Numbered from the stretch's first letter, positions 10,328 to 19,691 are shown. The stretch is DNA of 64,000 bases from Vibrio hangzhouensis (GCF_900107935.1 NZ_FNVG01000001.1:361866-425865), one strand, 5' to 3'. The notes: generated by a model not told the origin, from the letters alone. Translations and numbers: made by a program.

Positions 10328-12064
10328 ATGAAAATTTCAATTATTACAGCCTGCCCTAGTGGGGTAGCAAACAGCATTATCGCAGCCGGATTGCTCGATC
10401 AAGCGGCCAAAGCACTTGGACACGATGCCACTATCGAATGTCACTCAAGTGTTGTTGAAACACAAACACTGACTGACGCGCAGATCGCTGAATCGGAAGT
10501 GGTGATTGTTGCCGCAAACGCTCCTGTGGATACACAGCGCCTGGTCGGCAAAAAGGTCTATCAAGCAAGCATTTCTGAGTGCACTACTGATCCTAAAGCG
10601 TTCCTGGCTAACGCAATCGAAAAGGCCTCAGAGCTAACGGAAGGCACATCGGTTGCTCCGGTTGCGGCTGAACAAACCGGTGGCTCGAAGAAAATCGTCG
10701 CTATCACCGCTTGCCCAACAGGTGTTGCGCACACCTTCATGGCTGCAGAAGCACTGGAAGAGCACGGTAAGCGTCTTGGTCACACAATTAAAGTGGAAAC
10801 TCGCGGTTCTGTAGGTGCGAAAAACCAACTGACTGCTCAAGAGATTGCCGATGCTGACCTGGTTATCATCGCCGCTGACATTGAAGTACCGCTTGACCGC
10901 TTCGACGGTAAACCTCTTTATAAGACCAGTACAGGTCTTGCGCTTAAGAAGACCGAGCAAGAAATCAATAAAGCCTTCTCTGCCGCAACAACTTATGCCC
11001 ACACTGGTGGCAATAACCAAACTAGCGCAACAGATGAGAAGAAAGGCGTTTATAAACACCTAATGACTGGCGTATCTCACATGCTACCTGTTGTTGTGGC
11101 GGGTGGTTTGATCATCGCTCTGTCGTTCGTATTCGGTATCGAAGCCTTTAAAGAAGAAGGCACGCTGGCGGCTGCGCTTATGACCATCGGCGGTGGCAGC
11201 GCATTTGCTCTGATGATTCCTGTATTAGCTGGTTTCATTGCCTTCTCAATCGCGGACCGTCCGGGTCTTGCACCTGGCCTAATCGGCGGTATGCTGGCTA
11301 GCTCTACTGGCGCAGGTTTCCTAGGTGGTATCGCCGCCGGTTTCATTGCGGGTTACTCAGCGAAGCTGATTGCTGACAAAGTGTCTCTGCCACAATCAAT
11401 GGAAGCACTTAAACCTATTTTGATCATTCCATTCCTGGCAAGTTTGTTTACCGGTCTGGTTATGATCTACATCGTAGGTGGACCTGTTGCAGGCATTATG
11501 GCTGCGATGACCGACTTCCTGAACAACATGGGCAGCGCTAACGCAGTACTTCTGGGTATTATCCTTGGTGCAATGATGTGTTTCGACCTTGGTGGTCCTG
11601 TCAACAAGGCAGCATACACGTTTGGTGTTGGTCTACTGGCTTCTCAAACGTACGCGCCAATGGCGGCGATCATGGCGGCTGGTATGGTTCCTGCGCTAGG
11701 TATGGGCTTGGCAACGTTCCTGGCTAAAGACAAGTTCGAAGCGGGCGAGCGTGAAGCAGGTAAAGCATCCTTTGTATTGGGTATGTGCTTCATTTCTGAA
11801 GGTGCAATTCCATTCGCAGCAAAAGATCCAATGCGTGTTATTCCATCATGCATGATTGGTGGTGCACTGACAGGTGCTCTGTCTATGCTAATTGGTGCGA
11901 AGCTGATGGCTCCACACGGTGGCCTGTTTGTACTACTGATTCCAGGTGCTATCTCTCCTGTTCTTATGTATCTGGTCGCGATTGCAGCAGGTACCGCAGT
12001 GACAGGCTTCACCTATGCTTTCCTCAAGCGCCGCGAAGAAAGCAAACAAGTTGTAACGGCTTAA
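10328..12064 (+). CDS. fruA: PTS fructose EIIB'BC permease
   Basis: 578 residues. The start at 10328 is preferred because AAAGG lies eight bases upstream and MKISIITACPSGVANSI is the standard FruA beginning; a GTG at 10298 and an ATG at 10307 are also in frame. It has an EIIB' domain (TACPSGVANS), a functional EIIB domain (TACPTGVAHTFMAAEAL, with the phosphocysteine), and an EIIC membrane domain of about ten helices from HLMTGVSHMLPVVVAGG, with the conserved FDLGGPVNKAAY loop. It imports fructose as fructose-1-phosphate. It is the last gene of the operon. Confidence 0.95.
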   Translation: MKISIITACPSGVANSIIAAGLLDQAAKALGHDATIECHSSVVETQTLTDAQIAESEVVIVAANAPVDTQRLVGKKVYQASISECTTDPKAFLANAIEKASELTEGTSVAPVAAEQTGGSKKIVAITACPTGVAHTFMAAEALEEHGKRLGHTIKVETRGSVGAKNQLTAQEIADADLVIIAADIEVPLDRFDGKPLYKTSTGLALKKTEQEINKAFSAATTYAHTGGNNQTSATDEKKGVYKHLMTGVSHMLPVVVAGGLIIALSFVFGIEAFKEEGTLAAALMTIGGGSAFALMIPVLAGFIAFSIADRPGLAPGLIGGMLASSTGAGFLGGIAAGFIAGYSAKLIADKVSLPQSMEALKPILIIPFLASLFTGLVMIYIVGGPVAGIMAAMTDFLNNMGSANAVLLGIILGAMMCFDLGGPVNKAAYTFGVGLLASQTYAPMAAIMAAGMVPALGMGLATFLAKDKFEAGEREAGKASFVLGMCFISEGAIPFAAKDPMRVIPSCMIGGALTGALSMLIGAKLMAPHGGLFVLLIPGAISPVLMYLVAIAAGTAVTGFTYAFLKRREESKQVVTA

Positions 12065-12144
12065 CTGTCAGCAACTGAACTAACCTAAAGTCCAGATGGG
12101 GCCTTCCCATCTGGCAGTATGCCACCCCCAAAACCGGCATTTTT

Positions 12145-12169
12145 AGCGCTGTCCTCGCAGCGCTTTTTT
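12145..12169 (+). terminator. Terminator of the fruBKA operon
   Basis: AGCGCTG / CAGCGCT stem with a six-base loop and a six-T tract, 80 bp after the fruA stop. A second hairpin, CCAGATGGG / CCCATCTGG at 12092-12114, lies between them but has no T tract. Confidence 0.88.
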
Positions 12170-12259
12170 CATGCTAGCCTGCTGTAATTGCTTGCATTAG
12201 TACCGAGATCGATTCATATTCCAGATACGTTTTCTCAGCAAGTCAGTGACAAGCTCAGC

Positions 12260-12841
12260 ATGGAACAACTTATCAATATCGCCCACTCTCTCCCACGAAC
12301 ACTCTCTGTTCAGATCATTATGGCGCTTGTTCTGCTTACCGGGTATTACACGCTGTCTAAGTTGGTAAATGGCTGGATAAAACATCTGGCAGAGACCAAA
12401 AATGTCTCTGCTGCACGCAGCAGCTTTATTCGCAGAACGTTTAACATCATCTTCGCATTTCTGTTTGTGGCCGTATTCTCGATCACAATTGGTATTGGTT
12501 ACGGTGATTTGTCTCTGTTCTTCTCGTCAGTGTTTGCCGTTCTGGGCGTCGCTCTATTCGCGCAATGGTCCATGTTGAGTAACATTACCGCTAGTTTTCT
12601 GATCTTTTTTGTCTTCCCGTATCGCGTGGGTGATCGTATCAAGGTCGTAGATAAAGATGAGGACATCTCCGGGGTCATTCAGGATATCCGTATGTTCCAT
12701 GTCCTCATCAAACATGAAAACGGCAACCTAATCACTTACCCAAACAGCCTGATGCTGCAAAAAAGCGTCATTAAACTCGCAGCAAAGAAAAAGCCGAGCA
12801 GTAAGGCTCGACTTTATACACGCGTTAGAAAACGCTCTTAA
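12260..12841 (+). CDS. Short MscS-type mechanosensitive channel
   Basis: 193 residues from the ATG at 12260; an upstream in-frame start at 12188 is possible. There are three predicted membrane segments (about residues 15-35, 60-85 and 90-125). The pore helix region is DLSLFFSSVFAVLGVALFAQWSM, followed by the start of the MscS beta domain (FPYRVGDRIKV, then GVIQDIRMFHVLIKHENGNLITYPNS). The C-terminal alpha/beta domain of full-size MscS is missing, and the protein ends in a very basic tail (KKKPSSKARLYTRVRKRS). Short channels of this kind are common in vibrios. Role: osmotic down-shock release, inferred from the family. Confidence 0.85.
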   Translation: MEQLINIAHSLPRTLSVQIIMALVLLTGYYTLSKLVNGWIKHLAETKNVSAARSSFIRRTFNIIFAFLFVAVFSITIGIGYGDLSLFFSSVFAVLGVALFAQWSMLSNITASFLIFFVFPYRVGDRIKVVDKDEDISGVIQDIRMFHVLIKHENGNLITYPNSLMLQKSVIKLAAKKKPSSKARLYTRVRKRS

Positions 12842-12845
12842 GGGC

Positions 12846-13892
12846 CTAAGAACGCCTTAACAGATTCCGGTAGCTCGCTACCAGCAACAAGACTAAACCC
12901 AGGTACCAGGAGAGTGACCCACCGCCTCCTCCTCCTGAAGACGTAGTGGAGATGTTTTCATCGGTATAAAATATTCCCCCATACATTTCGAGGTAGTCAG
13001 TGCGCGCTTTTTCATCGGAAACAATATAAGGTGACACCTGCCCTGCTAATACAGCATCGATCCAATCCGCATAGTCGACTATTTCGGTGTAGACGGCGGT
13101 AACTGCTGAAGTAGGATCGCCACAAGTTGCCGGACCAAAACTCGTTATCCCAACCTGTTGATAAACGCCGTTGCGCTGCCAATATATTGGCCCACCGGAA
13201 TCACCCTGGCAGGTACCTGCTTTCAGTCCCGTGGTCGCGCTTTTCTCGCCACTAAAGCAGACCTGATTATCCGTGAGATTATCCCCATTGAGAAAATTTG
13301 CCGAGCACTGTGAGTTTGATACCCAGAAGAGATCCGCTTTTTGCAGTATTGGTGTGGCATCGTATCCTGAACTGGTGTTGCCGTGTCCCACAGCGACAAA
13401 GGTTTCGGTCGTGGTTCGGTAACTTTGTGTGGTCACACGCTGTACCGCAGTGCCGCTGGACGCTGAAGATTCCAGTTTGAGAATTGCAATATCGTTGGGT
13501 AATAACAGGTTTATGTTGTTCACAAATCCAGGGTGAATATAGACTTCAACCACCCTTCTTCGGTCCGTATTGAGAAAATCCCTTTCACTTTCCAGCATGG
13601 ATACCGCAGAAGTAAATAGCAGCGTAGCCAGATCTCCCTGCACACAGTGTGCCGCCGTCATCACATACCGACTATCGAGCAACGTAGCGCCACAGTAGGC
13701 CCTGGCCGAATATCTGCCATCATATTCAATCGAGTCGAGGTAAAGGCTGACAAATGAAGAGAAGTCGTTAATCGAGGCATCCTCGCCATTGACGATCATG
13801 GGAGCGACATCGATATCTGACGATTTTGCAGGTAAAGACAGAGTCAGACAAAGGAATACAACAAAGGCGTAACCGGAAAGCGATTTGAACAT
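12846..13892 (-). CDS. Secreted trypsin-like serine protease with GlyGly-CTERM tail (VesB type)
   Basis: 348 residues. Signal peptide MFKSLSGYAFVVFLCLTLSL, then an S1 trypsin domain: mature start IVNGEDAS, His in MTAAHCV, Asp in NDIAILKL, Ser in GTCQGDSGGPI. The C-terminus has a glycine run (SSGGGGGG) followed by one membrane helix and RRS, which is the GlyGly-CTERM signal processed by rhombosortase in V. cholerae VesB. Such proteases are exported by type II secretion and held at the cell surface. SD AGGAG lies about nine bases before the ATG. It is the second of two similar tandem protease genes. Confidence 0.92.
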   Translation of the reverse strand: MFKSLSGYAFVVFLCLTLSLPAKSSDIDVAPMIVNGEDASINDFSSFVSLYLDSIEYDGRYSARAYCGATLLDSRYVMTAAHCVQGDLATLLFTSAVSMLESERDFLNTDRRRVVEVYIHPGFVNNINLLLPNDIAILKLESSASSGTAVQRVTTQSYRTTTETFVAVGHGNTSSGYDATPILQKADLFWVSNSQCSANFLNGDNLTDNQVCFSGEKSATTGLKAGTCQGDSGGPIYWQRNGVYQQVGITSFGPATCGDPTSAVTAVYTEIVDYADWIDAVLAGQVSPYIVSDEKARTDYLEMYGGIFYTDENISTTSSGGGGGGSLSWYLGLVLLLVASYRNLLRRS

Positions 13893-13954
13893 GAGAAGAT
13901 CTCCTTTCCTAACTATTCCCGTCAGCGGCCCACAAGGGCCATATTGCTCCTAGT

Positions 13955-14004
13955 AGTATAGGGCGAATAACAGTATAGGGCGAACAGAAGTATAGGGTGA
14001 AACC
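13955..14004. repeat. Three tandem 17-bp repeats upstream of the protease gene
   Basis: Units AGTATAGGGCGAATAAC (13955), AGTATAGGGCGAACAGA (13972) and AGTATAGGGTGAAACC (13989) follow one another without gaps. On the minus strand every unit contains TATACT, a -10-like hexamer, just upstream of the 12846-13892 protease gene. Confidence 0.85.
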
Positions 14005-14056
14005 TTACGCTTCGCGGAAATCTTCTCTAGTACTTTTGAATGAGCTTATGTGGTGC

Positions 14057-15136
14057 TTATTTCAGGTGCCAGCGACGCTTCCACGCGAGGCCACCAAGCA
14101 GTATTAACAGGCCCCAATGTAACGAACCACCGCCACTTCCGGAGTCTGAACCGTCAGGTTGGCTATTATCTGTCTTTGGTTCACCGGTGTCTTCCTCTTC
14201 AATTCGATAGCCAAGACTCTTCAGGTAACTCTTGCGCAATTCATCGGTCGAAATATAAGTAGGGTCTTCCTGGCCATTGAGCACTCGCTGTATCCAGTCG
14301 CTGTAGTCTGCGATTTCTGTAAAGACAGACGTTACTGCACGATCTTTATCACCACAGGGTACAGGACCAAAACTGGTAATACCGACCTGAACCTGAGTGC
14401 CATTGTTGTCCCAATATATTGGACCACCGGAATCTCCCTGACAGGTTCCGGCTAACAGTTCGGTTGCTTCACTGTAGTCACCAGTAAAACATATTTGCTT
14501 GTCTGTTAAATAGTAGCCATCTGTAAAGTCACCGGCACAGACCAGGTTATCAACCCAAGTTAAGTTGACCTTTTGCAGCACATCAAACGCATCATACCCA
14601 TACTCTGTATTACCGTGACCAACGGCGGTAAACGTGCTGTCTGCACTTCGATAGCTCTCATCTGTAGGAATCTGAATCGGACTACCAATACTCAGAGGGT
14701 TGGCAAGTTGTAGAATAGCAATATCATTAGGCACCAGACGATAGATATCATCGTTGTAGTCACTGGGATGATAGATAGCGACCACACGCTGCTTCTCAGC
14801 ATTCGGATAATCCGATTCGTACTGAAGATTAGGCGCGACCATCGTTAGCAACTGAGCATCATCACTGCCATAGATACAATGAGCCGCCGTAAGCACATAT
14901 TCGTCACTCAGTAATGTACCGCCACAGTAAGGCGTGGACATGTAGTTCAGTCCGTATTCCTCTGCATCCAGAAACAGACTGACAAAAGAGGGGTAATCAC
15001 TGGTCTCAGCGCGGCTTCCATTCACAATATAAGGTGAAATGTCTAGTGCCTGAGACTCAGCTTGTTCCGCTAATGAATTAAAAGCTAACAGCAATAAAGC
15101 AAGCGCCGCGTAACGCTTGGTAAAAAACTGGATCAC
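14057..15136 (-). CDS. Secreted trypsin-like serine protease with GlyGly-CTERM tail (VesB type), second copy
   Basis: 359 residues, starting at GTG with AAGGAG upstream. The layout is the same as its neighbour: signal peptide ending near FNSLAEQAES, mature IVNGSRAE, His in LTAAHCI, Asp in NDIAILQL, Ser in GTCQGDSGGPI, then GSDSGSGGGSLHW, a hydrophobic helix and WKRRWHLK. The two proteins align along their whole length (for example the shared GHGNT and ITSFGP motifs), so they are tandem duplicates that have diverged. It lies 164 bp upstream of the other gene, and the 17-bp repeats lie between. Expected at the cell surface after type II secretion and rhombosortase processing. Confidence 0.92.
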   Translation of the reverse strand: MIQFFTKRYAALALLLLAFNSLAEQAESQALDISPYIVNGSRAETSDYPSFVSLFLDAEEYGLNYMSTPYCGGTLLSDEYVLTAAHCIYGSDDAQLLTMVAPNLQYESDYPNAEKQRVVAIYHPSDYNDDIYRLVPNDIAILQLANPLSIGSPIQIPTDESYRSADSTFTAVGHGNTEYGYDAFDVLQKVNLTWVDNLVCAGDFTDGYYLTDKQICFTGDYSEATELLAGTCQGDSGGPIYWDNNGTQVQVGITSFGPVPCGDKDRAVTSVFTEIADYSDWIQRVLNGQEDPTYISTDELRKSYLKSLGYRIEEEDTGEPKTDNSQPDGSDSGSGGGSLHWGLLILLGGLAWKRRWHLK

Positions 15137-15307
15137 CGGACAGTTACTCCTTATCTACTATCATACAACACCAATTTCATGCGCTATTGATATCACTCCC
15201 CCTCAACACATGCAAATCACATTGCCGTTTCATCGGCTGAGCTCTCAATACGCCCGCCAAAGAATAACAATATGCTCATTATTCCGGCATTTCTAACATC
15301 ATTAGAA

Positions 15308-15337
15308 ACAAAAAAGCACCGCGTTGTGCGGTGCTTT
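15308..15337 (-). terminator. Terminator of gcvT
   Basis: Stem AAAGCACCGC / GCGGTGCTTT with a five-base loop; read on the minus strand it is followed by TTTTTGTTTC. It lies 20 bp after the gcvT stop codon. Confidence 0.9.
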
Positions 15338-15356
15338 CACTCATCAAATCGGGTCG

Positions 15357-16490
15357 TTAGCCACGATAGTAACGCTGAGGAACAAATGGCATTTTCTCTA
15401 CTGTCATTGCAAGCTTCTTACCACGAACATCAGCAAACACTTCAGTACCAATTGCCGCGAATTCAGTCGCGACATACGCCATTGATACCGGTTTGCCCGC
15501 TGTAGGCCCCGCAGTACCACTGGTCACAATACCAATTTCGTTGTCGTTGGCATCAAACAACTTCGCACCTTCACGAACTGGCGCTTTAGTTTGACCAACG
15601 AGACCAACACGCTTGCGTGCGACGTCTTTGGTTTCGATTTGCTTAAGGATAATATCTGCGCCTGGGAAGCCACCAGCACGCTCACCATCAGTACGACGAA
15701 CTTTTTGAATGCCCCAAAGAAGGCTTGCTTCAACAGGGGTTGTTGTTGTGTCGAGATCGTGACCGTATAGACATAGACCACACTCGAGACGAAGTGAGTC
15801 ACGAGCGCCCAGACCAATCCATTCGACTTCTTCAAAATCAGTCAGTGTTTTTGCCAATGCTTCTGCACTTTCAGACGGTACAGAGATCTCATAGCCATCT
15901 TCACCCGTGTAACCAGAACGACTAACGATGCATTCAACACCATTGATATCTAACTTTCTGACATCCATGAATAGCATGTCGGCAACTTCAGGTTGAATAC
16001 GTGCCAGGACTTCAGCCGCTTTAGGGCCTTGCAACGCTAGCAACGCACGGTCTTCAATCACTTCCATTTCCACACCATCAGTAAGGTGTGCTTCTAAATG
16101 AGTAATATCCTGCTGTTTGCACGCTGCGTTCACAACCACAAACAAATGATCGCCAAGATTAGCAACCATCAAGTCATCCATGATCCCGCCTTCTTCATTG
16201 GTAAAGAAAGCATAGCGCTGCTTACCTTCTGGCAGGTCAACAATATCGACCGGAACCAATGACTCGAGAATCTTCGCCGCGTTCTCTCCGTATAGACGCA
16301 CTTGTCCCATATGAGACACATCAAACAGACCTGCTGCATCACGACAATGTAAGTGCTCTTTCTTTACACCAAGTGGATACTGAACTGGCATATCATAGCC
16401 AGCAAAAGGAACCATTTTCGCCCCCACTTCCACATGTAATGCATGCAGTGGTGTTTTCAACAAATCCTGAGTCGCTTGTTCTTGAGCCAT
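15357..16490 (-). CDS. gcvT: Glycine cleavage system T protein (aminomethyltransferase)
   Basis: 377 residues from the ATG at 16490, which has GGAG seven bases upstream; longer in-frame starts exist (16502, 16562). The start LKTPLHALHVEVGAKMVPFAGYDMPVQYP and later DVSHMGQV, SRSGYTGEDGYEI, GLGARDSLRLECGL are GcvT landmarks. The enzyme takes the aminomethyl group from lipoylated GcvH and transfers the carbon to tetrahydrofolate, releasing ammonia. It is transcribed away from the glyA-gcvH-gcvP unit, with the XRE regulator between. Its leader region contains operator A. Confidence 0.95.
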   Translation of the reverse strand: MAQEQATQDLLKTPLHALHVEVGAKMVPFAGYDMPVQYPLGVKKEHLHCRDAAGLFDVSHMGQVRLYGENAAKILESLVPVDIVDLPEGKQRYAFFTNEEGGIMDDLMVANLGDHLFVVVNAACKQQDITHLEAHLTDGVEMEVIEDRALLALQGPKAAEVLARIQPEVADMLFMDVRKLDINGVECIVSRSGYTGEDGYEISVPSESAEALAKTLTDFEEVEWIGLGARDSLRLECGLCLYGHDLDTTTTPVEASLLWGIQKVRRTDGERAGGFPGADIILKQIETKDVARKRVGLVGQTKAPVREGAKLFDANDNEIGIVTSGTAGPTAGKPVSMAYVATEFAAIGTEVFADVRGKKLAMTVEKMPFVPQRYYRG

Positions 16491-16662
16491 TGTATTCTCC
16501 ATTGGGTTGGGCCGCATCACACTGCGCCCTGCTCCTAGTTCGGGGATGTCTAAATCCGTCATTCCTCTATTATCTACAATAGAAGAGAAATGGCGGAGTA
16601 TGTGTTATCGCACCTTAACGTCTTGTTATCGACGCCTATACGAAGTGTGATTTTCGCTATCT

Positions 16663-16677
16663 GGAAATCTTGTTTCC
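16663..16677. promoter_or_regulatory. Candidate operator A of the XRE regulator (gcvT side)
   Basis: GGAAATCTTGTTTCC, followed by TATA, 173 bp upstream of the gcvT start. It matches the site in front of the XRE gene and glyA (GGAAACTCTGTTTCC plus TATA) at 13 of 15 positions, so both gcv transcription units carry the same element. Confidence 0.6.
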
Positions 16678-16883
16678 TATAATAAACAAGAATGCGCCCA
16701 TTTTTCATCTTTAACAAGATACAAACACTCAAAAATGTGACGTTTAACATTCCATTCACAGAATCGAGGGCAATAAAAAAGCACGTTTTCAACGAAGATT
16801 ACGTCAAAAGCGTGCCTATTCAGAACTATTAAGGGCAAAAGCAATCGTTTGCCTTTATTATAAGAAACTCAACTGTTTGGCGA

Positions 16884-17507
16884 TTATTTCGCCGTCACCC
16901 ACAAAATTTGCGCGTCCTCTTCACTGGTAGAAATCAGCATATGCCCCATATTGGCATCGTAATAAACGCTGTCACCCGCAGACATGATCATCGGCTCATA
17001 GAACTCGGAGAAAAACTTAACTTCCCCCGAAAGTATCAACAAAAATTCTTCACCGTCATGTCGAACCCAGTCACCATACTCTTCAAAGGTTCGAGCACGA
17101 ACTGTACTCTTAAAAGGCATCATTTTCTTATTCGATAATTGAGTAGCGAGAAGTTCATGCTCATAGGTCGGTGTGGGATGGGGTTTCCCCTCCCCTTTAC
17201 GTGTGAAATCTCTTCGGCCTGTTGCTACCTTTTTCTTTGGTGGTTCAAATAGTTGTGGCATATCTATATGCAAACCAACTGCCAACTTCTGCATAGCCTG
17301 AAAGGTCGGTGAAATCTGCTCGTTTTCGATCTTACTCAAAGTCGAACGTGCAAGGCCTGTACGTTGACTGGCCTCTTCCAGTGTCAGCCCAAGTTTGGCA
17401 CGAATGTCTTTTATGCGTTCACCCAACTTCAGAGGCTCAATATTTTCATCGCCAGCTTCTTTTGCCAGCGTCAATGATGGGTATTCATCATAGATGTCTT
17501 CAGACAT
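16884..17507 (-). CDS. XRE-family regulator with cupin sensor domain (glycine cluster)
   Basis: 207 residues from the ATG at 17507, chosen because GAGGGA precedes it; an ATG at 17549 without a ribosome site is in frame. Helix-turn-helix at about residues 30-85 (KLGERIKDIRAKLGLTLEEA, SQRTGLARSTLSKIENEQIS), then a cupin_2 domain (EEFLLILSGEVKFF, MSAGDSVYYDANMGHMLIS). Proteins of this layout, like PuuR, sense a small ligand through the cupin. The gene sits between gcvT and glyA, as in V. cholerae chromosome II, and shared palindromes flank it on both sides. It is inferred to control glycine cleavage in response to glycine or a related metabolite. Confidence 0.87.
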   Translation of the reverse strand: MSEDIYDEYPSLTLAKEAGDENIEPLKLGERIKDIRAKLGLTLEEASQRTGLARSTLSKIENEQISPTFQAMQKLAVGLHIDMPQLFEPPKKKVATGRRDFTRKGEGKPHPTPTYEHELLATQLSNKKMMPFKSTVRARTFEEYGDWVRHDGEEFLLILSGEVKFFSEFYEPMIMSAGDSVYYDANMGHMLISTSEEDAQILWVTAK

Positions 17508-17618
17508 ACTTTCCCTCTTATCTTGTGACTTCCTTTGACTCATTTTCATTGTTGCATGAAGCGACTTCTACATTAAAGACTAAGTATAAAAATAAAGCGT
17601 GCTCTTGGTAACAATTTT

Positions 17619-17642
17619 GGAAACTCTGTTTCCTATAGGAAA
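17619..17642. promoter_or_regulatory. Candidate operator B of the XRE regulator (regulator/glyA side)
   Basis: GGAAACTCTGTTTCC (17619-17633; arms GGAAAC/GTTTCC are perfect) overlaps a second perfect palindrome TTTCCTATAGGAAA (17629-17642). It lies 112 bp from the XRE start and 268 bp from glyA, so it could serve both promoters. Confidence 0.65.
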
Positions 17643-17900
17643 TTTTTGATTGATTGTTCGCGCCGAGAGAGGTATGTTATCGACTTGTTAGATGAAGAGA
17701 TGCGTTTACGACATCAGGGTACTTTTTTTAATCACTAAATCCTGATTCGTTTTTTGAATGTTTTAGTCCTACTTATTTGGGACATTCTCGCGCTGCTACC
17801 CAGAACCAGATTTGAGTTCAAGCAGTACTAAGACAAGCCTCAATCAGTCCGCATAACAGGTTATAAAAGCCACTGATTGAACAATGGAAGGTTCACCGCC

Positions 17901-19208
17901 ATGAATGCTCAGTACTTGAAAAGCTACCAAAATCACAGCTTAGAAAGCTTCTTCTCAACCAACCTGTCTGCGACAGACGACGCCGTATTCACCGGAATTC
18001 AGGCAGAGTTCGTTCGTCAAAATGATCAAATTGAGCTTATTGCTTCTGAAAACATCGTTTCGAAAGCAGTAATGCAAGCTCAGGGCACGTGCCTGACCAA
18101 TAAATACGCAGAAGGTTACCCGAATCGCCGTTACTACGGTGGTTGTGAGCACGTAGATACCGTCGAAGCTATTGCTATCGAACGCGCAAAATCTCTTTTT
18201 AAGTGCGAGTACGCAAACGTTCAACCTCATTCGGGCGCTCAAGCAAATGGTGCAGTAAAACTGGCGCTGCTTCAGCCAGGTGACACCATCATGGGTATGT
18301 CACTTGATGCTGGTGGTCACTTAACTCACGGTGCGCGTCCGGCACTTTCTGGTAAGTGGTTTAATGCGGTTCAGTACGGCGTAGATAAAGACACACTAGA
18401 AATCAACTACGACGACGTTCGTGCTCTGGCCGTAGAACATAAACCAAAAATGATTATCGCAGGTGGTAGTGCGATTCCACGTGTCATTGATTTCGCTAAA
18501 TTCCGTGAAATCGCTGACGAAGTGGGCGCTATTTTAATGGTAGACATGGCACACATTGCAGGTCTTATAGCGACAGGTGCTCACCCTAGCCCATTACCAC
18601 ATGCTCATGTAGTGACAACCACTACACACAAAACATTACGCGGCCCTCGCGGCGGCATGATCCTGACTAACCACGAAGACATCATCAAGAAGATTAATTC
18701 TGCGGTATTCCCGGGTCTTCAAGGTGGCCCTCTGATGCACGTCATTGCTGCGAAAGCCGTGGCATTTGGTGAAGCGCTTGGTCCTCAATTCTCAACTTAT
18801 ATCGATTCAGTGATCACTAACGCAAAAGTTCTCGCGGAAGTGTTGCAAACTCGCGGTTGTGACATTGTGACGGGCGGCACTGATACGCATCTGATGCTGG
18901 TTGATTTACGTCCAAAAGGGCTTAAAGGCAATAAGGCAGAAGAAGCGCTGGAGCGTGCGGGGATCACATGTAATAAAAATGGTATCCCTTTTGATACAGA
19001 AAAACCTATGATTACTTCTGGTATTCGCTTAGGGACGCCAGCCGGAACCACCCGTGGTTTTGGCACTGAAGAATTCAAACTCATCGGTGAGTGGATCGGC
19101 GATGTTCTGGACGGTCTGGTTGAAAACCCTGAGGGTAACCCAGAAGTCGAGCAGCGCGTTCGTAAAGAAGTGAAGGCACTGTGTGCTCGCTTCCCACTTT
19201 ACACTTAA
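17901..19208 (+). CDS. glyA: Serine hydroxymethyltransferase (glycine-cluster copy)
   Basis: 435 residues. The start at 17901 follows GGAAGG with nine-base spacing. PLP enzyme of the SHMT family: [58 protein letters not shown], and the PLP lysine in [14 protein letters not shown] (about K244). It interconverts serine and glycine with tetrahydrofolate. Being the first gene of glyA-gcvH-gcvP suggests it works with glycine cleavage, turning glycine into serine with the methylene-THF that the complex makes. Vibrios usually have another, housekeeping glyA elsewhere, so this is probably the second copy. Confidence 0.95.
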   Translation: MNAQYLKSYQNHSLESFFSTNLSATDDAVFTGIQAEFVRQNDQIELIASENIVSKAVMQAQGTCLTNKYAEGYPNRRYYGGCEHVDTVEAIAIERAKSLFKCEYANVQPHSGAQANGAVKLALLQPGDTIMGMSLDAGGHLTHGARPALSGKWFNAVQYGVDKDTLEINYDDVRALAVEHKPKMIIAGGSAIPRVIDFAKFREIADEVGAILMVDMAHIAGLIATGAHPSPLPHAHVVTTTTHKTLRGPRGGMILTNHEDIIKKINSAVFPGLQGGPLMHVIAAKAVAFGEALGPQFSTYIDSVITNAKVLAEVLQTRGCDIVTGGTDTHLMLVDLRPKGLKGNKAEEALERAGITCNKNGIPFDTEKPMITSGIRLGTPAGTTRGFGTEEFKLIGEWIGDVLDGLVENPEGNPEVEQRVRKEVKALCARFPLYT

Positions 19209-19242
19209 AGAACAAAACATCCTTAATTTTGGAGATAAAGCA

Positions 19243-19623
19243 ATGGATAACACTTTGAAGTTTTCTGACAGCCACGAATGGGTACGTGACAACGGTGACG
19301 GTACTGTGACTATCGGTATTTCAGAGCACGCTCAAGAGATGTTGGGTGACGTAGTATTCGTAGACCTGCCAGAAGTTGAAGACGAAATCGAAGCAGGTGA
19401 GAGTTTCTCTCTGGTCGAGTCTGTTAAAGCGGCTTCTGACATTTACGCACCTGTTTCTGGCGAAATCGTAGAGATCAACGAAGAGCTAGAAGACAGCCCA
19501 GAGCTTATCAACGAAGAGTCTTATGAGGGCGGTTGGATTGTTAAGGTGAAAATGTCTGACGCATCTGAGCTAGACAACCTTAAGAGCGCAGAAGACTACC
19601 TAGCGTCTATCGAAGACGAGTAA
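19243..19623 (+). CDS. gcvH: Glycine cleavage system H protein
   Basis: 126 residues, starting at the ATG at 19243 with GGAG eight bases upstream. A lipoyl-carrier fold: [30 protein letters not shown], the lipoylated lysine in [11 protein letters not shown] (about K62), and [16 protein letters not shown]. It carries the aminomethyl group from GcvP to GcvT. It lies 34 bp after glyA. An intrinsic terminator follows directly, before gcvP. Confidence 0.95.
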   Translation: MDNTLKFSDSHEWVRDNGDGTVTIGISEHAQEMLGDVVFVDLPEVEDEIEAGESFSLVESVKAASDIYAPVSGEIVEINEELEDSPELINEESYEGGWIVKVKMSDASELDNLKSAEDYLASIEDE

Positions 19624-19637
19624 GCAACACACTATGG

Positions 19638-19669
19638 TAAGCTGCCCGATATTGGGCAGCTTATTTTTT
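19638..19669 (+). terminator. Hairpin with T tract between gcvH and gcvP
   Basis: TAAGCTGCCC / GGGCAGCTTA stem, six-base loop and a T tract 15 bp after the gcvH stop. It lies inside the gcv operon, so it should act as a partial terminator that lowers gcvP expression, unless gcvP has its own promoter. Confidence 0.82.
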
Positions 19670-19691
19670 AAAGATCTCGCAGAAGATCTTT
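19670..19691 (+). repeat. Second short stem-loop in the gcvP leader
   Basis: AAAGATCT / AGATCTTT, an eight-base perfect stem with loop CGCAGA, directly after the terminator and 17 bp before the gcvP ATG. It could form in the mRNA near the ribosome site AAAGG. Confidence 0.5.

Noticed and set aside
11077..12012. Long antisense ORFs inside fruA (89 and 122 codons)
   Set aside because: They are shadows of the conserved fruA reading frame with alanine/proline-rich nonsense sequence.
16500..17900. Glycine riboswitch upstream of gcvT or glyA
   Set aside because: Many vibrios have one, but neither strand shows the conserved core blocks of the glycine aptamer in the leaders of gcvT or glyA here.
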